51,811 nt of DNA from Leptospira biflexa (GTDB taxonomy: Bacteria > Spirochaetota > Spirochaetia > Treponematales > Rectinemataceae). Below, one piece after another: positions 23,306-30,845 of the stretch (its first letter is position 1; every line of letters starts with the position of its first letter). A program made the position numbers and the translations under genes. The stretch covers positions 1 through 51,811 of the forward strand of contig DYLX01000012.1 in assembly GCA_020721875.1 (NCBI GenBank), in the 5' to 3' direction. Under the pieces are notes generated by a model. It saw only the letters and a program-made list of their open reading frames with translations, ran no database searches and had not been told where the DNA came from.

Positions 23306-23327
23306 TTTTAACTACATTACATATACT
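23299..23327 (+). promoter_or_regulatory. promoter of the lipoprotein gene
   Basis: TTGCAA (23299-23304), 17 bases, then TATACT (23322-23327). The -10 box ends 6 bases before the ATG at 23334 and there is no ribosome site, suggesting a leaderless mRNA. Confidence 0.6.
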
Positions 23328-23333
23328 TAATGT

Positions 23334-24644
23334 ATGAAAAGTATATTTGGGAAAGCTATCATTTTTATGGTCGCGACACTTTCCGCGGTGGCCCTTATTT
23401 TGGGCTGTAATCTCAATCCTTCCGTGGATCAGAGCCGAGTGACATATCCGAACGAGACGCTCTCGCTCGTCGATATCAACGACGCTTCCGCGTACTCGAC
23501 AACCACGAAAGCGCTGAAAGGCGGCACCGAGAGGAAAAAGCTGGAAGTTCCCGGCGGGGCAACCATCACACTCGTCGCGGAAGTCAGCCCACCGACGAGC
23601 GCCGCAGGCGATACGCTCCAGGCCTCGCACATCTACCTTTCATCAGACGGCGAGACAGCTTTTGTTGCGTATATGCTCCAACATGAGAAGGTGTCCGGAG
23701 GGCTCGATGTCTTCGATATTTCCATTCCAAGGCATCCACAGTTGAAATACTCGCAGCTCTTTCCAGACTTTGATATCGCAGTGGTGCAAGCCGACGCGAA
23801 CACTGTCTTTCTGGCTGGGCAAAAAATAGATGAGTCAGGTGAGGGCAAGAGCGCCTATATCCTGAGGATTCCCTACTCCAAGCGCGGCGGATTGGATATG
23901 TCGGAAACGCTTGAAAAACATTTACCTGGATATTTCGCGACCGATCTCTACCTCACCGAGAGCGCTCTCTATGTCACTACAGGCACGGCATCGACCACGC
24001 AGCCAAACGTCGGACTCTTCGTGCTCGATCCCGACACGCTCGAAGTCGTTGCGCAGAAGACAAGCGACTACCCCGACCTTCGCTCCGTCGCGGTGCATTC
24101 GTCCAATGTCGCCGTGTTCGAAGCCGCGACAAGCTCGCCCACCACCACCAATGCCCGCGTCGACATCTATAAGAATGATGATTTTTCGGACTCCACGAAA
24201 CCCACCTCAATCGACCTGAGCGCATACCCTCCCGACGCCGGAGCAAAGGCAAAGATGGAGTATTACAGCGACAAGACCATATTTGTGGCGACAAACAGCC
24301 ACGGAGTGGTCATTCTGGATGCCGACAAGGGAACAATCCAGGGCCGGGTGCCCGCGCCAGCATTGGCTTTTGTAAAACTCGCGGACCAAACTTCGAACGC
24401 GGTCTCTTCCGGTAATACTGGCAAAAAAGACCTCATCTACATCGCGAATGGCGAAGCCGGCCTCTGGGTTGGAGACGCGAGCGCGCTGGAGGAACAGACC
24501 ACGACAAACAGCACCTGGAACATCGCGGGAACCATCCGCTTTAACGCGCGAGAATCGGTCAACTATGTCGCGTCGAAGAAAAGCACCGTCATCTGCGCGA
24601 GCGGCTTGGGCGGCATAAAGATTCTCGACATCTCAGCAAAATGA
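23334..24644 (+). CDS. lipoprotein with predicted beta-propeller-like repeats
   Basis: This 436-aa protein begins with a lipoprotein signal: positive start (MKSIFGK), hydrophobic stretch and ALILGC lipobox with C25. The body shows strand-rich repeats such as HIYLSSDGETAFVAYM, LFVLDPDTLEVV and GVVILDADKGTIQG, which resemble LVIVD/YVTN-type beta-propeller repeats. No catalytic motif is seen, so a surface or periplasmic binding role is likely but unknown. An internal ATG at 23367 would remove the positive residues needed by the signal. The gene is flanked by sbcC-derived sequence on its left and sbcC itself on its right. Confidence 0.75.
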   Translation: MKSIFGKAIIFMVATLSAVALILGCNLNPSVDQSRVTYPNETLSLVDINDASAYSTTTKALKGGTERKKLEVPGGATITLVAEVSPPTSAAGDTLQASHIYLSSDGETAFVAYMLQHEKVSGGLDVFDISIPRHPQLKYSQLFPDFDIAVVQADANTVFLAGQKIDESGEGKSAYILRIPYSKRGGLDMSETLEKHLPGYFATDLYLTESALYVTTGTASTTQPNVGLFVLDPDTLEVVAQKTSDYPDLRSVAVHSSNVAVFEAATSSPTTTNARVDIYKNDDFSDSTKPTSIDLSAYPPDAGAKAKMEYYSDKTIFVATNSHGVVILDADKGTIQGRVPAPALAFVKLADQTSNAVSSGNTGKKDLIYIANGEAGLWVGDASALEEQTTTNSTWNIAGTIRFNARESVNYVASKKSTVICASGLGGIKILDISAK

Positions 24645-24669
24645 CGAAAATTACTTCATAGGAAATTTC

Positions 24670-24700
24670 AGTGCGGCTCGCGAGGGCCGCACTTTTATTT
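24670..24700 (+). terminator. rho-independent terminator of the lipoprotein gene
   Basis: AGTGCGGC and GCCGCACT (24670-24677 / 24686-24693) form an 8-bp stem with an 8-base loop, followed by a T-rich tail (TTTTATTTT). It is 25 bases after the stop codon. Confidence 0.8.
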
Positions 24701-24720
24701 TCGAAACAAGGTTGCGTGAC

Positions 24721-24760
24721 GCTGATATGTGGCGAGAGCGCATGATGCTGATATGTGGCG
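24721..24760. repeat. 14-bp direct repeat beyond the sbcC stop
   Basis: GCTGATATGTGGCG occurs at 24721-24734 and again at 24747-24760, 26 bases apart. Its role is unknown; it lies in the spacer between two convergent genes. Confidence 0.7.
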
Positions 24761-24776
24761 CACGCAAGCAGCGCAT

Positions 24777-27700
24777 TCAACCTCGCTCGCATTCGAGGCG
24801 CGATCCCCCCACACCCTTTTTCACCACGATCCTCGAGGGAATCCGGTTGCACAGCTCCTCGACATGCGAGATGATCGCGATCTTCTTGTCGCCACGAAGC
24901 TCGTCGAGCACGGAGATCGCGAGCGAGAGCGATTCCTCATCGAGGCTCCCGAAGCCCTCATCGATGAAGAGCGACTCGATGCGATTCGCCCCGGCGCGCT
25001 CCTGAATCGAGTCCGCCAGCCCCAGCGCCAGACTGATCGAGAGCATGAATTTTTCGCCGCCGGACAGCGTGCCTACCGGGCGGCTTCCTCCATTCCACGA
25101 ATCGAACACCGAGAGCTCAAGACCAATTTTTTTATTGCCGCCGCCGCTCAGGATATCGGCTTCGACTACATAGCGCCCGCCGCTCATCCTGTAGAGCCGC
25201 TCGGACGCGCGCGCGGCAATTTCTTTGAAATACAGACCAAGCACATAATTCTTAAAGGGCATCTTGCGCTTTGGATTGAGGCTGCCCGAGAGCAGCCTGT
25301 CCAGCATATCGCGTTTGCCGAATTCCTGCACACCGGCGCTATAGTCTCGCGAAAGCTCGTTGCGGCGAACAATAAGGGCACGCACGTGCTCGATGGCGAC
25401 AGCGAGCACTGCACGCTGATTTCTGAGCTCCCCAAGCAAGGTTTCCACTTCTGCGATTCGCGATTCGAGGGCGGCACGCACCTGTGAGAGGGCGTGCGAT
25501 TCGGCTTCAAAATCGAAAATATGGGGTTGGTTGTCTGGGGCTGAGGCTGGCGCAAGAGTACTACCCGCGCCCAATGTGGTGGGTCGGTCGTTTGGAATAG
25601 AGGATTGTCTCTGCTGCGCGGCACTAGATTCGACGTTGAGCGGCGCAGTTGGTTGGCTGGGCGGTGGAGCTTGGCACGGCTTCGCCCCCATGCTCATTGC
25701 TCTCTTTTCGAGTGCGCCGTACGCCGCGCGCGCCCTTGTCCACGATTCTTTAAAGCGTGCGATCGCCTCTTCTTCTTCGCGGAGCCGAGGCTGCGGCCAC
25801 ACCGAGCCGGTCACGCGCCGTGCGAGCTCGAGCACGCTGGAGTCGGTAATGTCGAAAGATGACAGAAGCGAGACGAGCGAGTTCCTGCGGGTGGCGAGGA
25901 CGGGGGCAAGGGAGGAGAGCATCGATATGAGCGATGTCGACGTACCAGGAATAGGCGGTTTCTGCTGATTCGATCGAGAACCTTCCGCTTCTTGATTTCC
26001 CGCGAGGCTGAGGAGGTGTGCGACATTGCAGCTACTCGATTCATTCAGAAATCGCGCAAGATAATTCTCCAGCGCCTCAAGCTTTACCTTGAGCGTTGCA
26101 ACATGGATCTCGAACTCCGAGTTTGTGGTACTGAAGGCGACACGCCAGTGCTGCGTGCGTTGTTGAATTCCATCGATTTCCGATTCAAGACTGATTGAGC
26201 GCTCGCGCTCTGCCTTCAACTTTGGATTCGGGTCATCGTGGCCGATATTCTGCGCGAGCGAAGCAAGACGAGCCTCAGTTTGAGTGTGCGCCATGTCTAG
26301 CTCGGATTTTTGTCGAAGGATAACCGAGAAATCACGCTCGCGCTGAGTAAGCAGGGCGCGTCGTTGCGCGAGAGCCGCGCGCGCCGCTGCACAGCCATCA
26401 ATCTCGGCCCTGAGCGCACGCAATTCGCCCTCGAGCTCCGCTCGTGAACTACCAAGCGCGGCGCGCCATTCTTCCGCGTCAGGTTCAGTCAGCTGCCTCC
26501 CTGAGTATTCGCCGAAGTTCCGCCACGCAAGAACCAGTTTTTCAGCAAGGGCCGAGTGCTCGGCTGAGAGTGCATCCACGCGATCACGATCGTTCTCCAT
26601 GCTCTGAAGAAGCGCCGCGCGACGAGATTTTTTTGTTTCTATCTCAACGCGCACCTGGCGGAGTACTGCCTCGTCGGGCGCAGCAGAGGGCAGTTCGGCC
26701 AGATGCGGGTGCGTTGTCGATCCGCAAACTGGGCAGGGATCAGATTCTTTGAGCGAGGACGCTAAAGAGCCCGCGATGGCGTGGCGGGCTAGGTCCTCAA
26801 GAGCATCGCGGCTTCGTTCCGAGGTAGCGATTTCGGATTCAAGAGCGGAGAGAAAATCTTCCGTGCTTGAAATCTTACGTAAGATTTTTTCGCGCTCCGC
26901 TTCAACCTTCTCAATCTGGTCCAGCGCCTCCTCAGCCCGGGAGAGTGCATCCTGCGCCGCTAAACTCTTCCGAAGCCGTTCCTGGATCGCACTCTCCCTC
27001 TCAGTCGCAACCTCAAGCTCCTCAATTTCCTTTTTATAGCCGGTAATTTCGGCCTCTTTCCTCGCGCTCTCCGCAATTACCACCTCAAGCTTTCCAGCGA
27101 TATCGATTCGTGCTCGCTCAAGCTCATCCTTCATGCTCCAGGCTTCCACCGCGCGCTGTAATAGGGCGATATTCTTCTGCGCTTCATCGCGCTCACCCCG
27201 CGCACGAGGCAGGCGCTTCTCATCTGCCTCGACCGCACTCCGCTCAGCCTCGAGCTTTATGAGCGCATTTTTAGATTCGATCGCGGTACTGAGTATCGAG
27301 GAAGCTTCAGCATAGAGATCCATGAAACGCTGCGCATCGTCAGCGATTTCCGAGAGGCTCTTTATCGCGTCGAGCCGGGCCATGCGCGCATCAAATGCCG
27401 GCTTCGCGCGCTCGATTTCGTTGAACTCCCGCCACACTTTCGAGATTTCTTCCCAAAACACGAGCTTATCCTGAGTTCGATCGATCTCAACTCTTAGATT
27501 TGACAACTCCACATTCGTGCGCGATATACGCTCGTCGATGTTTTGGACTTCAGCCTCATCTCGCCCAATCCGAAGCTCCGGTTCTTCGCCAAGCTCTGCA
27601 GCTAGCCGCTCCATCTCTTCGCGCTGAATTCTGAGCGTGGAATCGAGCTCGAGCGTTTGTTGGTGAGCCTTCTCCGCAACTCGGTCGTAAATTGTCACAT

Positions 27701-28238
27701 CGAAAAGCTTTTCAAGAATCTCGACGCGATCGCTGGTTTTCATCTCCAAAAATTCTTGGAAGGCTCCCTGAGGCAGGAGTACAATTTTGGAAAACTCATC
27801 CGCGCTGAGTTTGAGAAGCTTGAGCAAGGTCGCATTTGCCTCCGCGAGCCGATCCGTCACAAGCTCGGCCTCTCCTGAGTCGCGCAGCCGTGTAAGAACC
27901 ACTTCGCTCGCCGCCTCCGATTCGACTCCTTTTCGATTCATTTTTTTGTAGGGAAGAGATCGATACACCCTCCACTGCGCATCCGAGGCCATGAACTCAA
28001 ACTCGACCCATGCTTTGCTGCCCGGAGGAGAAAATTTCGAAACCAGTTCGCGCTCGAGATTACTCCGCCCCCCAAGGGCCTGACCATAGAGCGCAAAAGC
28101 AATGGCGTCGAAAATCGTGGACTTGCCTGAACCTGTCTTACCATAGATGAGGAAAAAATCGTCGAGGATGGAAAAATCGATGTACTGGCGCTCGCGATAC
28201 GCGCCAAAATGTTCAAAAGTAAGAGAGATTGGTCTCAT
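24777..28238 (-). CDS. sbcC: exonuclease subunit SbcC (Rad50-like)
   Basis: This 1153-aa ATPase works with SbcD to cut hairpins and double-strand ends. Walker A GKTGSGKST is at residues 33-41, long coiled coils fill about 170-500 and 510-900, and the zinc hook CPVC is at C502/C505. The ABC signature LSGGEKFMLS and Walker B SLFIDEGFGSLD lie near the C-terminus. The hook region and coiled-coil lengths are normal. Around residue 750-930 is a Ser/Pro/Gln-rich, low-complexity stretch that looks disordered. The ATG at 28238 overlaps the sbcD stop as ATGA. Its 3' end is partly duplicated at 23188-23251. Confidence 0.93.
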   Translation of the reverse strand: MRPISLTFEHFGAYRERQYIDFSILDDFFLIYGKTGSGKSTIFDAIAFALYGQALGGRSNLERELVSKFSPPGSKAWVEFEFMASDAQWRVYRSLPYKKMNRKGVESEAASEVVLTRLRDSGEAELVTDRLAEANATLLKLLKLSADEFSKIVLLPQGAFQEFLEMKTSDRVEILEKLFDVTIYDRVAEKAHQQTLELDSTLRIQREEMERLAAELGEEPELRIGRDEAEVQNIDERISRTNVELSNLRVEIDRTQDKLVFWEEISKVWREFNEIERAKPAFDARMARLDAIKSLSEIADDAQRFMDLYAEASSILSTAIESKNALIKLEAERSAVEADEKRLPRARGERDEAQKNIALLQRAVEAWSMKDELERARIDIAGKLEVVIAESARKEAEITGYKKEIEELEVATERESAIQERLRKSLAAQDALSRAEEALDQIEKVEAEREKILRKISSTEDFLSALESEIATSERSRDALEDLARHAIAGSLASSLKESDPCPVCGSTTHPHLAELPSAAPDEAVLRQVRVEIETKKSRRAALLQSMENDRDRVDALSAEHSALAEKLVLAWRNFGEYSGRQLTEPDAEEWRAALGSSRAELEGELRALRAEIDGCAAARAALAQRRALLTQRERDFSVILRQKSELDMAHTQTEARLASLAQNIGHDDPNPKLKAERERSISLESEIDGIQQRTQHWRVAFSTTNSEFEIHVATLKVKLEALENYLARFLNESSSCNVAHLLSLAGNQEAEGSRSNQQKPPIPGTSTSLISMLSSLAPVLATRRNSLVSLLSSFDITDSSVLELARRVTGSVWPQPRLREEEEAIARFKESWTRARAAYGALEKRAMSMGAKPCQAPPPSQPTAPLNVESSAAQQRQSSIPNDRPTTLGAGSTLAPASAPDNQPHIFDFEAESHALSQVRAALESRIAEVETLLGELRNQRAVLAVAIEHVRALIVRRNELSRDYSAGVQEFGKRDMLDRLLSGSLNPKRKMPFKNYVLGLYFKEIAARASERLYRMSGGRYVVEADILSGGGNKKIGLELSVFDSWNGGSRPVGTLSGGEKFMLSISLALGLADSIQERAGANRIESLFIDEGFGSLDEESLSLAISVLDELRGDKKIAIISHVEELCNRIPSRIVVKKGVGGSRLECERG

Positions 28239-29575
28239 GCCCGCTCCCCTTCTTCCCCTGTGAGCAACGAAGCAAAACGCGTGTTCAGCTCTTCCGGCGC
28301 TTCACCATTGAGTATGAAGCTGCAAAATGATTGAAAATCTTTGAGGACGATCTCGTGGGAGTTTTGAGCATGGTCGTTCGCGGTATTGGATTCATTTCCC
28401 TCTTTGTCCAAGAGGTATTGATCCACACTGCGATCTCCATTGAACTCAATGCCGCGCACCAGCTTCTCGAAAGCCTCCTGCCGGACCGACATGAGGTTTT
28501 GGAAGCGCTCCAAAAGCCCGTTGAAGGCATTGTAGACGGGGTTTTCATCGGTCAGTACCACCTCAATGTAGTCGGAGTCCCCGGGATCCGAGACAGCTGT
28601 CAGTTCGGCGAAGGATCCGCGCACACGCCTGAATTTTCTAAGCGGATCGATTGAAATCGGAGTAACGCGCGGCGCGCGGTATCCAGGCTCAAGCTCGACG
28701 CTTAGGATTCCTTTCTCGCCCTCTCCATCGCCGAAAGACATCGCCAGGGGGGCTCCCGCGTACCACACCGAAGCCGAAAGCTTCTGCTGGCGATGGAGGT
28801 GCCCGAGCGCCGCGTAGTCAAAATCGTCGAAGAGACTCGCGGGCACCGCCTCCGATCCGCCGAGGAAATCGGTGTCCGATTCCGAGAGGCTCGCACCGCG
28901 TACATAGCAATGCGCCGCAATGATATTGATGTCGAATTCAGCAAAGTGGGGTCGAAACGCAGCGATAAGCTCAGCAAGGCGCGATGCCATTGATCCTTCG
29001 GAAGCTGCACGCGGCTCATGCGTATCTATGCTGCCTTCCGTGCTGGATTCTGCCTTGGATCCAGCACTTTTTTCGATAGACAGTGAGGAGACATGGTTCT
29101 GTTGTGCTGATTCGGCCAAACGCCGACGAAACTCGTTGAAGAGCCCGTGCGTCACAAAGGGCAGTGCCCACACCGCGAGCCGTGCGCCTCCCTTCTCGAG
29201 GATCAGCGCCGGCTCGAGTTTCACCTCGCTCACAAGATGAATCCCGACAGCCTCGAACAGCTCTGCCGCAAAAGCAACTCGCCGGGGCGAGTCGTGGTTG
29301 CCCGGTATGACCAGAATCTTTGCATCAGGGGCCAGCGCGCGTCGTAAATCCGCCATAAAACGGCCGAACATTGTCTGGGCGACTTCCGAAGGAATGCTGC
29401 GGTCGAACACATCGCCTGCTATGAGGACGAGGTCTGGCTGCATGCTTCGCGTTGCCGCTACAATCTGTTCGAGCGCATGCGCCTGGTCTTCAGAGAGGTC
29501 CTTCGAGCGCAGGCTTTTCCCCAAGTGGAGATCAGACATATGCAAGATTCTGAATATATTATTCGCGGATGACAT
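28235..29575 (-). CDS. sbcD: exonuclease subunit SbcD (Mre11-like nuclease)
   Basis: This 446-aa metallophosphoesterase is the nuclease partner of SbcC. Motifs appear in order: SDLHLG (residues 14-19), AGDVFD (about 53-58), GNHDS (about 93-97), AHCYV (about 222) and GHLH (about 266), which bind the two metal ions. A Ser/Glu-rich insertion of about 35 residues sits between GNHDS and AHCYV and is longer than in E. coli SbcD. The ATG at 29575 has AAGGAAAG about 9 bases upstream and a good promoter. Confidence 0.93.
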   Translation of the reverse strand: MSSANNIFRILHMSDLHLGKSLRSKDLSEDQAHALEQIVAATRSMQPDLVLIAGDVFDRSIPSEVAQTMFGRFMADLRRALAPDAKILVIPGNHDSPRRVAFAAELFEAVGIHLVSEVKLEPALILEKGGARLAVWALPFVTHGLFNEFRRRLAESAQQNHVSSLSIEKSAGSKAESSTEGSIDTHEPRAASEGSMASRLAELIAAFRPHFAEFDINIIAAHCYVRGASLSESDTDFLGGSEAVPASLFDDFDYAALGHLHRQQKLSASVWYAGAPLAMSFGDGEGEKGILSVELEPGYRAPRVTPISIDPLRKFRRVRGSFAELTAVSDPGDSDYIEVVLTDENPVYNAFNGLLERFQNLMSVRQEAFEKLVRGIEFNGDRSVDQYLLDKEGNESNTANDHAQNSHEIVLKDFQSFCSFILNGEAPEELNTRFASLLTGEEGERA

Positions 29576-29599
29576 TCAAATTCTTTCCTTTTGCGATTC

Positions 29600-29628
29600 A
29601 GTGTAGTATGTTTTTTACATAGGCTCAA
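29600..29628 (-). promoter_or_regulatory. promoter of sbcDC
   Basis: On the minus strand TTGAGC (29623-29628), 17 bases, TACACT (29600-29605), about 25 bases before the sbcD ATG. Confidence 0.55.
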
Positions 29629-29706
29629 TTCTGGGTGCTCTTAGCGCACCTGGTATCGATACGAGTGTTCCTTCATCGCGTTTTGCAAAGCGTGCGTTTT
29701 GCTGTT

Positions 29707-29735
29707 TTGCCTGGAATATGGCCTTTCAATAATGT
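29707..29735 (+). promoter_or_regulatory. possible promoter of the aldo/keto reductase
   Basis: TTGCCT (29707-29712), 17 bases, TAATGT (29730-29735). The -10 match is weak and the position is close to the ribosome site, so this is tentative. Confidence 0.3.
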
Positions 29736-29751
29736 TTACAAGGAGGTTCCA

Positions 29752-30732
29752 ATGCTGTACCGACGATTGGGTTCCGCTGGAATCAAAGTCTCAGTCTTAT
29801 CGCTTGGCTCATGGGTGACCTACGGATCGCAGGTCGACACCCAATCCGCTGCGCAGATGATCAAGTACGCCTACGATCACGGCGTCAATTTCTTCGACAA
29901 TGCCGAAGTCTACTCAAAAGGTCAGTCGGAAACCATTATGGGGCAGGCATTCCGCACGCTTGGGCTCAGACGCGGATCTTACCTCGTGTCGACCAAGCTC
30001 TTCTGGGGCATCAACGATGGCCCAAACGAGAAAAATACGCTCAACCGCAAATACCTCCTCGAGGGTATTGATGGCAGTCTCGAGCGCCTTGGCATGAAAT
30101 ATGTGGACTTCCTCTTCTGCCACCGTCCCGACCCCGACACCCCCATCGAGGAGACTGTCTGGGCGATGCACGACATTGTATCCTCCGGCAAGGCGCTGTA
30201 CTGGGGCACGAGCGAGTGGTCGGCCGAGCAGATCCGCGAAGCTTGGGAAATCGCCGACAAGCGCAATCTGCGCAAACCGCAGATGGAGCAACCGCAGTAC
30301 AGCATGCTGGTGCGCGCCAAGGTAGAGAAGGAGTTCGCGCGACTGTACGAGGGTACGGGGCTCGGTCTCACAACCTTCAGCCCTCTCGCCTCTGGCCTCC
30401 TCTCCGGAAAGTACAAAGATGGTATCCCCAAGGATTCGAGATTCGCGCTTCCAGGCTACGAGTGGCTCCAGGAGCGCTGGTACCACAATGATATCGTCTC
30501 CACCATCGAGCGCCTGCGCCCCATCGCGACCTCTCTCGGTGCGACCATGAGCCAGCTTGCCATCGCGTGGGCTGCGCACAATTCGAACGTCAGCACGGTT
30601 ATCACCGGTGCCAGCAAGCTCTCGCAGCTCGAGGAGAACCTCGCGGCGGTCGACCTTTTGCCGAAGCTCACCCCTGAGGTGCTCAAGAAGATCGACGACG
30701 CGCTCGCGCCGATTCTTTCGATGGCGGATTGA
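29752..30732 (+). CDS. aldo/keto reductase, potassium-channel beta-subunit-like (AKR6 type)
   Basis: This 326-aa TIM-barrel protein reduces aldehydes or ketones with NADPH. The catalytic tetrad is present: D49 and Y54 (DNAEVY), K82 (STKLFWG) and H124 (CHRPDPDTP). The '[13 protein letters not shown]' loop and ITGASK segment bind NADPH. The pattern is closest to the Kv-beta-like/YghZ group. The ATG at 29752 is chosen because AAGGAGG lies 6-8 bases upstream. An in-frame ATG at 29635 gives a non-conserved extension. The next gene has its own leader and hairpin, so it is probably expressed alone. Confidence 0.9.
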   Translation: MLYRRLGSAGIKVSVLSLGSWVTYGSQVDTQSAAQMIKYAYDHGVNFFDNAEVYSKGQSETIMGQAFRTLGLRRGSYLVSTKLFWGINDGPNEKNTLNRKYLLEGIDGSLERLGMKYVDFLFCHRPDPDTPIEETVWAMHDIVSSGKALYWGTSEWSAEQIREAWEIADKRNLRKPQMEQPQYSMLVRAKVEKEFARLYEGTGLGLTTFSPLASGLLSGKYKDGIPKDSRFALPGYEWLQERWYHNDIVSTIERLRPIATSLGATMSQLAIAWAAHNSNVSTVITGASKLSQLEENLAAVDLLPKLTPEVLKKIDDALAPILSMAD

Positions 30733-30737
30733 ACATT

Positions 30738-30770
30738 GAGCGGGCCGCGCGAATGGGCCCGCTCTTTAAG
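30738..30770 (+). terminator. terminator of the aldo/keto reductase gene
   Basis: A 9-bp GC-rich stem (30738-30746 / 30756-30764, 9-base loop) is followed by only three T, so it is probably moderate in strength. Confidence 0.55.
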
Positions 30771-30810
30771 GCGGTGCGCAGTAGGCCCATTCCCTGAGCC
30801 AGCGCGCACC

Positions 30811-30839
30811 TTGCGCTATCTTCTCTTCTGCGGTAGCAA
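30811..30839 (+). promoter_or_regulatory. possible promoter of the P-type ATPase gene
   Basis: TTGCGC (30811-30816), 17 bases, TAGCAA (30834-30839). The -10 element is weak, but it ends 6 bases before the ATG at 30846 and no ribosome site is visible, matching the leaderless pattern of other genes here. Confidence 0.35.
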
Positions 30840-30845
30840 TTATAT

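Noticed and set aside
23190..23630. 146-codon minus-strand open frame ending like SbcC
   Set aside because: Only its last 21 codons resemble SbcC, from the chimeric fragment. The rest is antisense to the lipoprotein gene, so it is not a gene.
23188..24803. transposon carrying the lipoprotein gene
   Set aside because: There are flanking sbcC-like repeats but no transposase or inverted terminal repeats, and the left repeat is chimeric, so recombination fits better.
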